DNA of 25,910 nucleotides from a virus, in IMG/VR virus record IMGVR_UViG_3300025806_000196, positions 1 to 25,910 of that record. One strand, given 5' to 3'. The notes under the pieces were generated by a model, which searched no databases, was not told where the DNA came from, and was given only the letters and a program-made list of their open reading frames with translations. The position numbers and the translations under genes were made by a program. Shown here piece by piece: positions 8,277-16,449 of the stretch; positions within the stretch are counted from its first letter, which is position 1, and every line of letters starts with the position of its first letter.

Positions 8277-11200
8277 ATGGCTCTATCACTCAGGTCACAA
8301 TCCTTCCATGACACTCGGAAAGTGTTAGAAGATAAATTAGAATCAGGGGATATAAGTACCGCTGATGAAGTTGACGCTATCATCCGTGATAGGGGAGAAG
8401 ACGTTGATGAATTTAACAGTACCTATGAAGAATATAATACAGCTTTAGATTCAGGAGAAACAGACTTCAGAGGAGCCGAAGGTGACGGTGGTTTTGGTAT
8501 GGCTGATAGACTTGCCGGTAGAGCCGTTGGGGATCTAGGTAGGGCAGCATTAAATCTTGGGGACGCTATATTACCGGAGGCGGTATCTGACGCTGTAGAG
8601 TCGGCGGCTGATGCTGTCGGTGAGTATATACCAGATACATTTAAAGAAGAGTTTGATCAAATCTTTGATCCTTATCATGGAGAAGTAGATAGTATTGAAC
8701 AAGGTGCTGGAGAACTAATGTCCTATTTAATACCTATAGGTGCAGGTATAAAGGTAGCCAATGGTGTTATGCGTGGTGCCCAGTACATTTCTCCTATGAT
8801 GAGAAACTTTGTAGCTAAAAGTGGATGGAAAACTAAAGCGGCTGGTTGGGGTGCAGCTGCCGGTATAGGTGAAGGACTAATAGAAAAAGGAGCGTCTACA
8901 ACGTCTGACCCTACCTTGGGAGACTATGCTGGTGGGCTACCTATGGATGTTGCATGGGGTATTCCTATAGGATTAGGTGCTGGAGCGGCAGGGGTAGTGG
9001 CTAAGAAAGTATTTAAAAAAGGACCTAAGAAGTACAAAAAGAAAAGTAAAGTTGCAGACTTACTGACTCGTAACTTTAGCTCACGTAGAGGCACAGACGA
9101 TGAAGTCTTACAGGCTGTAATCCAGAGGGACAATGCAGCCGACAAAGCTTTGTCTATATCACAGGGACTTAATAACGATCTACAGAAAGCTCTTAAGGTC
9201 AGTGGTGTTAAACTTACCCCTGATTTCCTAGACAACGTAGTCAATAGTGCATTGAATGGGGAAGCACAGGCTATTAGAGCTTTACGTGATCAAGCCCCTG
9301 ATGCTGCCCGTATAGTTAATAAGATGAGGAAGTCTATTGATAAGCTATCCAAGTTCACATCTAAGAAGATTGCTAGGGGCGAGTTAAAAGCAACCATTGA
9401 TTCCAACATGGGTCTATATCTTAATAGATCATTTGAAGCTTTTGATAATCCTACATTCAGAAACAACCTAAAGAAACGTATTAAGAATAAAGCTGGGTCA
9501 GATCAGGTAATGACAAATGCTAGAACATGGGCTAGGCGTGAGTTGACTGGGTCAAAAGGTGTTCCGACAGACGAACAAGTAGATAGGTTCTTGATGGACT
9601 TGGTAGAAGAAAAAGGTATTGATTCTGGTGGAGCCTTTGAAGCTCTATCAAGTAAACTTGGTGGGTCTTCAAATGTACTTAAGAAGAAACAGAAGAACAT
9701 GCCTAAAGAACTTAGAGAGTTTTACGGTGAAGTTAAAAACCCATACAGTAACTATAGTAAAACGTTTGAGAAACTATCAAAGGTTAAAGCAGAGTACGAC
9801 TTCCTAGCTGATATGAAAGATCACCTACTAAGTACTGGTGCTTTAAAGAGGGCTGCAGATAGGGGAGTTGATGATGATAACTTTAGACCAGCTGCAGAGG
9901 CTATGAATGATAGACTTGGTGCTATCTTTGGTAAAGGAAACATGGACAAGGGTAACGTAAGAAACCCATTGGATGGCCTCTATGTTGATAAGTCATATGG
10001 TAAGTTCATGCGTGATGGACTTGATGGTGTCTTTGATTCTCCAAAAGGAACTAAAAATGTTGGTGCCTTAGCTGTACTGGGAAGAGCATGGTTACGGGCA
10101 AAGTCCCTATCCCAATCTATGAAAACCGTATACAACCCTGCAACCCACGTAGCCAACACATTAGGTCAGTCAGCAATACTATTGGCTAACGGTATGGTAC
10201 CGCTTGGTAAAGGTGCCGGTAAAGCTTTATCAGTTACTATGCATAAGTTGGCTGGTAAAACTGATGAAGACATGGGTAAGTATTTAGGCAGAGCTTCTGA
10301 GTTGGGGATTACCGACTCTGGCGTAACAGTCAGCATGATTAAGAAGAACATGGAACAGGGTGGTGGTGATCCTTTAAAGTTTATGGAAAAGTCTATCATG
10401 GGCAGAGCTATAGACGCTAGTATTAAAAAACCTAATACTAAAGTTATGGGAATATATCAGGCTGAGGATGATGTCTTCAAACTAATTCATTGGGAAAAGA
10501 CTAAAGACTATTTAAAGAAGGCCTACCCTAAAAAGCCAATAAAAGAAATTGAGGAGATGGCTGCACAGAGAACTAGGGATATGATGCCAAACTATCCTAT
10601 GGCTGGTCGGTTAGTACAGGGTGCTAGAGCTTTACCTGTTGGAGACTTCATATCTTTTCCAGCTGAGATGATCAGAACAACAGGTAAGATGTTATCCTAT
10701 ACAGCTTCAGATGCTGCATCAGGTATTCCAACACTTCAAAAAGCAGCTGCTAAGCGTTTAGCAGGTATGACCGCTGTTGGAACTATACCTGCCATGGCCC
10801 ATAACTACTCACGTAATTCACATGACATAACCCCAGAGGAGGAGGAGGCCCTTAATCAGACACTACCCCCTTACCAAGCCTACGGTAATCGTATATACAC
10901 CAGTGGGATTAACAAGGATGGTAATGGGCATATGGGTGTCGATATGATAACGTTGAACAGCTTAGACCCGTATGACTATTTAAAGACTATGTCTAAAGAG
11001 TTGCATCAGGCCGCATTAGGGGATACACCACCAGATGTTGAGAGGGCTACTAATGCCCTTATATCTAATCAGATAGAAACATTTACTGGACCATCAATGT
11101 TGACAAAGGCAATGGGTAAATTAATAGAAGGTGAGTCATTGGCTGATGCTGTAGGAACTGCCGATACTGTTGGTGCAGCCTTAAAGCTAATCGTTGATCC

Positions 11201-11813
11201 GTTCAAGCCGGGGTTTGTTAATTGGTTTGATCGTAGAAAAGAACGTGAAAAATCTATGGCTAAGTTTGGTGGTGATGAAGGATACCGTAGTAAGTCTCTA
11301 GCCACTATAACTGAAGATATGACAGGAGCTAGAGCTTTATTTGGTGTCGGTAATAAAAGACATGATATAACAGCTGGTTTTAACTATAACATGGCACCTC
11401 ATATATCTAAAGCTATGAACGCTGGGAAAGACTTTACTCAAAAACTTAAAGACCCTAATCTATCACTTGAGGATAATGATCTTAAACGTAGATTCTTTAG
11501 GGCGCAGGAAGATAAGATGTCGGCACAACAGAACATTCATGTATTGATGAATGCATATCGGGAGTTAGGTATGGATGATGTTGAGTTAAATTCAGCATTG
11601 ACAATTAACAAAGGTATGGATGTGAGTGGTAATAAAATGAACCTACTTTATAGCTCAGAGAATGATGTATTTAGCCCGTTCTATTTAGGAGATGAAGACA
11701 TTGAATATATGAAAAGATTTTCAGGTAACGTAGTTGATGTAGACGAGCTTTATAGTATATCAAAAGAACTTGATGGGTCTACTGTTATGCCACCAACTGA
11801 TGAAGAGGATTAA
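8277..11813 (+). CDS. Large internal virion protein (T7 gp16-like ejection protein)
   Basis: At 1178 residues this is the largest product in the window. The N-terminus is acidic and helical (residues 1-110). Hydrophobic glycine-rich segments follow at about residues 147-165, 185-200 and 220-240, the last running into a lysine-rich patch, a typical membrane-insertion arrangement. Around residue 619 there is a VYNPATHVANTLGQSA block, known from large phage internal or polyvalent proteins. The C-terminal third is helical and charged. I find no lysozyme, transglycosylase or protease active-site motif, so unlike T7 gp16 it shows no visible peptidoglycan-cutting domain. Its place after the other internal protein and before the M15 peptidase supports an ejection role. 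A 34-base gap precedes it, with GGA as a weak ribosome site. Confidence 0.7.
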   Translation: MALSLRSQSFHDTRKVLEDKLESGDISTADEVDAIIRDRGEDVDEFNSTYEEYNTALDSGETDFRGAEGDGGFGMADRLAGRAVGDLGRAALNLGDAILPEAVSDAVESAADAVGEYIPDTFKEEFDQIFDPYHGEVDSIEQGAGELMSYLIPIGAGIKVANGVMRGAQYISPMMRNFVAKSGWKTKAAGWGAAAGIGEGLIEKGASTTSDPTLGDYAGGLPMDVAWGIPIGLGAGAAGVVAKKVFKKGPKKYKKKSKVADLLTRNFSSRRGTDDEVLQAVIQRDNAADKALSISQGLNNDLQKALKVSGVKLTPDFLDNVVNSALNGEAQAIRALRDQAPDAARIVNKMRKSIDKLSKFTSKKIARGELKATIDSNMGLYLNRSFEAFDNPTFRNNLKKRIKNKAGSDQVMTNARTWARRELTGSKGVPTDEQVDRFLMDLVEEKGIDSGGAFEALSSKLGGSSNVLKKKQKNMPKELREFYGEVKNPYSNYSKTFEKLSKVKAEYDFLADMKDHLLSTGALKRAADRGVDDDNFRPAAEAMNDRLGAIFGKGNMDKGNVRNPLDGLYVDKSYGKFMRDGLDGVFDSPKGTKNVGALAVLGRAWLRAKSLSQSMKTVYNPATHVANTLGQSAILLANGMVPLGKGAGKALSVTMHKLAGKTDEDMGKYLGRASELGITDSGVTVSMIKKNMEQGGGDPLKFMEKSIMGRAIDASIKKPNTKVMGIYQAEDDVFKLIHWEKTKDYLKKAYPKKPIKEIEEMAAQRTRDMMPNYPMAGRLVQGARALPVGDFISFPAEMIRTTGKMLSYTASDAASGIPTLQKAAAKRLAGMTAVGTIPAMAHNYSRNSHDITPEEEEALNQTLPPYQAYGNRIYTSGINKDGNGHMGVDMITLNSLDPYDYLKTMSKELHQAALGDTPPDVERATNALISNQIETFTGPSMLTKAMGKLIEGESLADAVGTADTVGAALKLIVDPFKPGFVNWFDRRKEREKSMAKFGGDEGYRSKSLATITEDMTGARALFGVGNKRHDITAGFNYNMAPHISKAMNAGKDFTQKLKDPNLSLEDNDLKRRFFRAQEDKMSAQQNIHVLMNAYRELGMDDVELNSALTINKGMDVSGNKMNLLYSSENDVFSPFYLGDEDIEYMKRFSGNVVDVDELYSISKELDGSTVMPPTDEED

Positions 11814-11816
11814 GCT

Positions 11817-12095
11817 ATGGTTAAAGATTCAAGACTAACAAGAGTGGGTGTCAGTGGTTATAATAAACCAAAGAAGACCCCTAATCATAAAACTAAAAGT
11901 CATGTTGTCGTAGCTAAAGTTGGTGACAAGATAAAGACTATTAGATTTGGTCAACAAGGAGTTAGTGGAGCAGGTGCAAACCCTAAGACAGCCAAAGAAA
12001 AAGCTAGACGAAAATCTTTTAAAGCTAGGCATAAGTTAAACATTGATAAAGGTAGACTATCTGCTGCTTATTGGGCTAATAAATCTAAGTGGTAA
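11817..12095 (+). CDS. Small basic conserved phage protein (DUF6321-like)
   Basis: The 92-residue product is strongly basic. It contains the ordered blocks GYNKPKKTPNHKTKSHVVVA, IRFGQQGVSGAG and EKARRKSFKARH, then LSAAYWANKSKW at the C-terminus. I recall this combination from short conserved proteins of marine phages grouped as a domain of unknown function; the DUF number is from memory. There is no cysteine, signal or membrane segment. A nucleic-acid-contacting or packaged protein is plausible from the charge alone. It begins 3 bases after the ejection-protein stop (AGGA ribosome site in that gene's end) and opens a run of small basic genes interrupted by the M15 peptidase. Confidence 0.7.
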   Translation: MVKDSRLTRVGVSGYNKPKKTPNHKTKSHVVVAKVGDKIKTIRFGQQGVSGAGANPKTAKEKARRKSFKARHKLNIDKGRLSAAYWANKSKW

Positions 12096-12128
12096 ACTTA
12101 AACATAACAATATGAAAGAGTAAATAAT

Positions 12129-12503
12129 ATGTGTGACCATGAGTATCCATTCTTCTCACATGATGAACTTAAATGTAAAGGTTCTGGTGAGTGTAAGATG
12201 AACAATAGATTCATGACTAAGCTTGTCAGCCTACGAAGGATATATGACAAACCAATGATAATAACATCAGCCTATAGGTCTGAAGAGTATAATGAAAAAA
12301 TTAAAGGGTCTAAAGGCTCTGCTCATGTTAAAGGTCAGGCTGTAGATATTAGTATAAACCGAAAAGAAGCTTTTAAACTACTTAAGTTGGCCCTTGAGTT
12401 GGGCTTTACAGGGATTGGTGTGTCTCAAAAAGGTCAGGATAGATTTCTACATTTGGATACCCTTGATGATCCTTCTTTAAGACCAACCATTTGGTCCTAT
12501 TAG
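12129..12503 (+). CDS. M15-family peptidoglycan peptidase (endolysin or virion-associated)
   Basis: The 124-residue product is a single zinc-peptidase domain of the M15A type, the usual length for a stand-alone phage endopeptidase. The fold markers appear in order: FFSHDELKCKGSGEC (residues 8-22), SAYR (47-50), then SAHVKGQAVD (64-73) giving zinc ligands His66 and Asp73, and FLHLD (106-110) giving His108. The family cleaves peptide cross-links of peptidoglycan. There is no signal peptide, so release would need a holin, or the protein could be carried in the virion. It lies in the rightward virion unit, unlike the holin, which is on the other strand. Four bases overlap nothing downstream: the next ATG follows the stop directly. 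Confidence 0.88.
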   Translation: MCDHEYPFFSHDELKCKGSGECKMNNRFMTKLVSLRRIYDKPMIITSAYRSEEYNEKIKGSKGSAHVKGQAVDISINRKEAFKLLKLALELGFTGIGVSQKGQDRFLHLDTLDDPSLRPTIWSY

Positions 12504-12911
12504 ATGGCTGGCGTAGCAACTAAGAAAGACCCAGCTAAATGGGAGAGAGCTAAGGCGAGAGCTAAGGCTAAGATGGGTGGTAAGCATTCCGCTAGGGCTA
12601 TGCAACTAGCCACTAAGTATTACAAAGATAGTGGTGGTGGTTACACAGGTAAAAAGCAACCTAATAATAAGTTATCAACATGGAGTAAAGAAAAATGGCA
12701 AACAAAATCAGGGAAACCCTCAAGCAAAACTGGGGAGAGATACCTACCAAAGAAGGCAATAAAGTCTTTGACAGCAAAGGAGTATGCAGCGACCACAAAA
12801 GCAAAGCGCCTAGGGACTGCTGCAGGCAAACAGTTCGTGAAGCAGCCAAAGAGTATAGCTAAGAAAACAGCTAAGTTTAGAAGTCAACCAGCAAAAAGAA
12901 AGAAGGTATAG
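12504..12911 (+). CDS. Highly basic small protein (DUF5872-like)
   Basis: The 135-residue product is extremely rich in lysine and arginine. Recognisable blocks are KWERAKARAKAKMGGKHSAR (residues 12-31), QLATKYYKDSGGGYTGKK (34-51), WSKEKWQTKSGKP and TGERYLPKKAIKSLT. They match my memory of a conserved phage and algal-virus domain of unknown function (DUF5872). The C-terminal tail repeats AKK and AKR motifs like a histone tail. No catalytic residues are evident. The start codon directly abuts the M15 peptidase stop. A DNA-condensing or capsid-internal role would fit the charge and the late position but is not shown by sequence. Confidence 0.7.
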   Translation: MAGVATKKDPAKWERAKARAKAKMGGKHSARAMQLATKYYKDSGGGYTGKKQPNNKLSTWSKEKWQTKSGKPSSKTGERYLPKKAIKSLTAKEYAATTKAKRLGTAAGKQFVKQPKSIAKKTAKFRSQPAKRKKV

Positions 12912-12912
12912 T

Positions 12913-13062
12913 ATGGTAAATAAAACTGTGTCTGCCCCTAAAGGGTTTCATTGGATGAAGTCTGGAAAAGGATTCAAACTAATGAAGGGTGAGTACAAAC
13001 CTCATGCAGGTGCTATTAAGAAAGCATCTTTTGAAATACAAAAAGTTCATAAGAAAAAGTAA
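12913..13062 (+). CDS. 49-aa basic microprotein
   Basis: This short gene starts one base after the preceding stop (TAG-T-ATG). It encodes 49 residues beginning MVNKTVSAPKGFHWMKSGKG and ending in a lysine cluster (HKKK). The blocks PKGFHWMK and FKLMKGEYKPHAGA look like a conserved short motif rather than random sequence, and the codon use matches the neighbours. The product is strongly basic, with no cysteines and no membrane segment. It is the last gene of the rightward unit; after it comes the AT-rich inverted repeat. The upstream GAAGGTA in the end of the previous gene can act as ribosome site. Function unknown. Confidence 0.65.
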   Translation: MVNKTVSAPKGFHWMKSGKGFKLMKGEYKPHAGAIKKASFEIQKVHKKK

Positions 13063-13072
13063 GTATGGATAT

Positions 13073-13133
13073 ACTAATATATCATATATAAAACATATAG
13101 CCTTAGTATGTAATATATATGATACATATTAGT
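13073..13133. terminator. Large AT-rich inverted repeat between convergent operons
   Basis: The left arm at 13073-13090 (ACTAATATATCATATATA) pairs with the right arm at 13114-13133 apart from a 2-base bulge. An inner stem continues at 13093-13097 (ACATA) and 13107-13111 (TATGT). On the + strand a run of seven T follows at 13156-13162. The element lies exactly between the stop of the last rightward gene and the stop of the last leftward gene, so it probably acts as a transcription barrier. Low GC and the 22-base distance to the T run make a classical intrinsic terminator less certain; a protein-binding site or RNA-processing hairpin is the alternative. Confidence 0.5.
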
Positions 13134-13167
13134 TATTGGTTAGTCACTATAGGTATTTTTTTCTAGC

Positions 13168-13659
13168 TCATCCAAATTCATAATCTTCAATCTCTTCTTC
13201 AATATCTTCATCATTATCTTCTACAACATCTTCTTCAATGTCCTCTTCATTTGATACTTCTGGGAAGGCTATCACTATCAACTCCATAATCTTATCAAGC
13301 CCCAGTACCTGAATACACCTAACTATCTCTAACTCTAATACTACAGGGTCTTTAGTCTCTGCTTCTGCCTTGTTCCCCCTAGCTTTACCTAACAATTCTA
13401 AGGCCTTCAGAGACACATTACCATGTCCTGCCAGCCTTGATGTTTCGTATTGTCTTTCAAGCTCAGCTACAACATCAATGTCTGTAGTAATAATACCTTG
13501 GAAGTCTTTAATCCTTTCCTGAACATCATCACGTTTAAGTAACCTATGTCCCTGATTAGCGGCATGGGCATCCTTATACCCTGCAGCCTTAGCAGCTGAT
13601 GTAGCGTTGTTTGATGTAGCATAATTCTGGCAGAACAATTCCATCTGTTGAGTCAACAT
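13168..13659 (-). CDS. Terminase small subunit
   Basis: The 163-residue product begins LTQQMELFCQNYATSNNATS followed by AAKAAGYKDAHAANQGHRLL. This is the Terminase_2 (Nu1/G1P-like) helix-turn-helix N-terminus that recognises packaging sites. Residues about 50-110 are helical and would form the oligomerisation region. The last 30 residues are almost all D and E (EEDIEEDVVEDNDEDIEEEI), an acidic tail longer than usual. The protein should bind viral DNA and pass it to the large subunit, which is not encoded in this window. The gene is the final one of the leftward unit and starts 3 bases after the holin stop. Confidence 0.82.
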   Translation of the reverse strand: MLTQQMELFCQNYATSNNATSAAKAAGYKDAHAANQGHRLLKRDDVQERIKDFQGIITTDIDVVAELERQYETSRLAGHGNVSLKALELLGKARGNKAEAETKDPVVLELEIVRCIQVLGLDKIMELIVIAFPEVSNEEDIEEDVVEDNDEDIEEEIEDYEFG

Positions 13660-13662
13660 AGA

Positions 13663-14076
13663 TTACTTATCTCCTTTATATACTTGAACGCCCTTCTCTA
13701 CAGACCTGCCAACCACATACCCACCAAGGCCAATCTTTAATAGGCCCCACATGTCAGGGGGGATGTCCAGCATAGCTCCTGAGTTGAAGAATAGCTGTAG
13801 GTATGGGTAGATAATGTAGTTGTTGGCAATGATTACCACAAATGTCAGCATAGTTATAGGTCGCCAGTTCTTGGCTAGGTAACTATCAGACTTAATCTCA
13901 GCTCTAATGATTGAAGAAGATGCTTTAACTTCAGTGCTTAAGATATCCATAGTCTGTTGTTGTAAATCATTCTTTAACTTGATAGCCATATCCTTATCTA
14001 CCACTGCCTTATCAATGGTTCCAAATATGCCCTTAAGTAGGGGTGTGGCTAAAGCCGTGACTAATCCTAACATCAC
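13663..14076 (-). CDS. Holin, GTA-type 3TM family
   Basis: The 137-residue product has an amphipathic N-terminus (LGLVTALATPLLKGIFGTI), a charged coil (residues 22-68), the block NWRPITMLTFVVIIANNYII (about 70-89) with a following hydrophobic stretch, and LKIGLGGYVVGRSVEKGV (113-130). The W-R-P-I and GGYVVGRSVEK signatures identify the holin family first described for alphaproteobacterial gene-transfer agents. Its job is to open the inner membrane at lysis. Two adjacent start codons are available, GTG at 14076 and ATG at 14073. GGAGG lies 7 bases from the GTG and 10 from the ATG. The ATG overlaps the stop of a 17-codon leader (TGATG), so translation is probably coupled to that peptide. Confidence 0.85.
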   Translation of the reverse strand: MMLGLVTALATPLLKGIFGTIDKAVVDKDMAIKLKNDLQQQTMDILSTEVKASSSIIRAEIKSDSYLAKNWRPITMLTFVVIIANNYIIYPYLQLFFNSGAMLDIPPDMWGLLKIGLGGYVVGRSVEKGVQVYKGDK

Positions 14077-14126
14077 TTAAAGTCCTCCGCTGTTACATTC
14101 CAATAAAAGATATGTTGTTTAGTCAT
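14073..14126 (-). CDS. 17-aa leader peptide upstream of holin
   Basis: This short frame starts at ATG 14126, one base after the stop of the 773-aa gene. It encodes MTKQHIFYWNVTAEDFK and stops with TGA overlapping the holin ATG (TGATG). A perfect AGGAGG lies 9 bases before its ATG, within the last codons of the upstream gene; this is the strongest ribosome site near the holin. The holin's own GGAGG lies inside this leader's last codons. The arrangement suggests the leader sets holin translation by coupling. The peptide has no recognisable domain, and its sequence may matter less than its translation. Confidence 0.5.
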   Translation of the reverse strand: MTKQHIFYWNVTAEDFK

Positions 14127-14127
14127 A

Positions 14128-16449
14128 TTAAAGTACCTCCTGATACCGAAGCTCATTAGCTTTCTTTGAGTTGTTAAATACTGAGGCTCCCAAGGTATTC
14201 TTACCATGGAAGGTAACTGATGCATCTATATCATCACGTTCCCATAGACGCTCCATGTCTTGAGCCATAGCCAGTAGCTCACCTGTAGTGTAGAACTCTT
14301 CATCATGTGCGTCAACTTTTAAATACTTAGAACGTCCTGTATCCTCTTCTATCTTGGATAACTCCTCTTCAGTTGGAGACTCTTCCATTGAACAATCAAA
14401 TCCAAACATATGGAAGTGTCTAAAGCCCAGTACATGGAACATTCCAAAAGATCGCATTGCTGCACAGGTTCCACCAGTCACTAGGACTACACCTTCTGGG
14501 ATATCTATTGACTCCTTAAGCGTAACATTGTCGGTGTTCTGCATATCCCTTACTGCATCTGAGTAGGCGTGCCATCCTTTGATGGTTGCACCCTGATCTA
14601 ATAGGTATTGAGTGACACTTGGGTCAGTCATTGAAGCTACTAAGAATACTGTATCATCCTTGACTTCCTTAAATAGTTCTGATCTAACTATACCATGGGT
14701 AGATGTACCAGTGATTGGTCTTGGATCAAGAATTACACAATAGTCTGGATAGATACCATTAGCTAAACATGTTGGATAGCTATGTTTAACTGAAACAACT
14801 AAACTATTAGGGTTCATCTTAATAGTAGCTTTGACAATGTCCCAATCTACTGAGGGGCCACCAGATATTAGGATGGCTGTATCATTATGGATACCACACT
14901 TCTTAACCCAATTAGAGTCCTTAATTAATTTAGAGTTAGCATTAATATTATCAATAATAAAGTCTTGAGGTACACAGTCTTTTGGAGTTACAACAATAGG
15001 AACCCTACGTAGGTCTTTAGGAAGATCAGCCATGTCCTTATGGATTGTAATAGCTAAGTGTGTAAGGCCTCCCCCTAATACTTTGTCGTTACTGGGTAAT
15101 ACTATAGTACGCCAGTCATCAGCTATGTGATTGTTGATCACTTGATTAGTCCCTTGATGTTCCTCTGGGGCTATCAATCCTTCCTTGTCCTCAGTAAAAT
15201 AATCATCGAAGACAATAATAGATACATCCTTTAGATTATTATAGTCCGATAGACATGTATCAAATGAATGACCACCATCAATGTACACCATGTCTATGTC
15301 CTTAGTATCAAAACCTTTAAGGGTTTCGTTAGTATCTCCTTTAGTTAAGAAGAACTGGAAGTCCTTATCACGTTCCTTCATTTTAGATTGGAACTCTAGT
15401 AGTCGATTGTTGACAGCCTTCAATGAATTGTGTGCCTTACTATTCATCTCAACATCATCAGACTCATTTGTTGCTTCTTCAAATAGATCGTATCCGTGGT
15501 AGACAAATAGGTCTGAGTGTTCAAAGCCTGCCAAGGCCATCTCAATAGCTCTACCACCATTCCATGTGCCTACTTCAACTACTTGTGAAGCTTTGTAGTG
15601 TTGGATTATATCAGCCAACTGACGGTACCTTTTAGGGCCTGTAACATCCGGTGATGTCTTATCATCATAGAGCTTAGGTGTACCTTTTTTAGCTTTTACT
15701 TCCTTACCTTTTAGGTTGCCTTTAAAGTGTGTCATATACTGTGATAGGGGGGACTGTAGAAAGGCTGTAAGACCCTTACACTTAGGAGTTAAGTTTTGAA
15801 CCTTCATACCGTGGGCAGTATAAATATTTAGTAGGCGCTCAATGATGAACCCGTCATGCCACTCACGATATGTAATGACCTCACCAATATCATAGCAACC
15901 ACGTAGGTCACCCAACATTTCTAATGGAGGGGTAGTAGATAAGTTGAAGGCCATGAACGATGTCTCTGAGTAATCCGTATCTGTTCTTCCCAGATGTACA
16001 AACTCAGCATTCTTATTAATAATCTTTTTGATATCTTTCATAGTGAAACGTTTGTCGGTAATGGTGTCAGCATCTAACCAACAAAGCCAACCAGCATCTA
16101 CAGAATGATCAGCCATTTCAAAGGCTAGGTCAGTCATAGCGTAGACCTTATGGCACCACTTGATCGCATCCATACGCCAGTTATATTCTGTCTGGCCTCC
16201 CATAGTCCCATCAAACCTAGCCATGGTATCTCGGTAGGCTAACATGTCCCCACATTCGTTTAGGTTTCGTAGGACTATGTTACTTGGCATGGGTGTTCCC
16301 CAAACTTTAGGTAGATCAAAGTCATGGTAGTAAACGGTAAGTAAAATAGTTGGTTGCCAGTTACTGATCACACTGTCAAGCATTTTACGCCCATACTTAT
16401 TAAAGCCTGACTCGTTCATGCTAGTCACAAATTGTACATTATTATTCAT
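14128..16449 (-). CDS. Three-domain glycan-modification protein: GT-A, SAM methyltransferase, DUF115
   Basis: The 773-residue product reads as three enzymes in one chain. Residues 1-250 look like a GT-A glycosyltransferase, with a DxD-type motif at WLCWLDADT (D126, D128) and a closing THFKG (H241) like the metal-binding histidine of GT8 enzymes. Residues about 270-415 form a class I methyltransferase, with VVEVGTWNGG (290-299) as the SAM loop and MVYIDGGHSFD (387-397). Residues about 515-690 match the DUF115/MptE-like domain seen in Maf flagellin glycosylation factors: AILISGGPSVDWD, GIYPDYCVILDPRP, and VTGGTCAAM with MFGFDC. No transmembrane segment is seen. It overlaps the upstream glycosyltransferase by 8 bases, so both probably act on one glycan. 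Substrate and target (virion protein, host flagellum or LPS) are unknown. Confidence 0.78.
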   Translation of the reverse strand: MNNNVQFVTSMNESGFNKYGRKMLDSVISNWQPTILLTVYYHDFDLPKVWGTPMPSNIVLRNLNECGDMLAYRDTMARFDGTMGGQTEYNWRMDAIKWCHKVYAMTDLAFEMADHSVDAGWLCWLDADTITDKRFTMKDIKKIINKNAEFVHLGRTDTDYSETSFMAFNLSTTPPLEMLGDLRGCYDIGEVITYREWHDGFIIERLLNIYTAHGMKVQNLTPKCKGLTAFLQSPLSQYMTHFKGNLKGKEVKAKKGTPKLYDDKTSPDVTGPKRYRQLADIIQHYKASQVVEVGTWNGGRAIEMALAGFEHSDLFVYHGYDLFEEATNESDDVEMNSKAHNSLKAVNNRLLEFQSKMKERDKDFQFFLTKGDTNETLKGFDTKDIDMVYIDGGHSFDTCLSDYNNLKDVSIIVFDDYFTEDKEGLIAPEEHQGTNQVINNHIADDWRTIVLPSNDKVLGGGLTHLAITIHKDMADLPKDLRRVPIVVTPKDCVPQDFIIDNINANSKLIKDSNWVKKCGIHNDTAILISGGPSVDWDIVKATIKMNPNSLVVSVKHSYPTCLANGIYPDYCVILDPRPITGTSTHGIVRSELFKEVKDDTVFLVASMTDPSVTQYLLDQGATIKGWHAYSDAVRDMQNTDNVTLKESIDIPEGVVLVTGGTCAAMRSFGMFHVLGFRHFHMFGFDCSMEESPTEEELSKIEEDTGRSKYLKVDAHDEEFYTTGELLAMAQDMERLWERDDIDASVTFHGKNTLGASVFNNSKKANELRYQEVL

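Noticed and set aside
14354-14566. 70-codon + strand frame inside the 773-aa glycan gene
   Set aside because: It is antisense to the conserved DUF115 region and has no ribosome site or domain.
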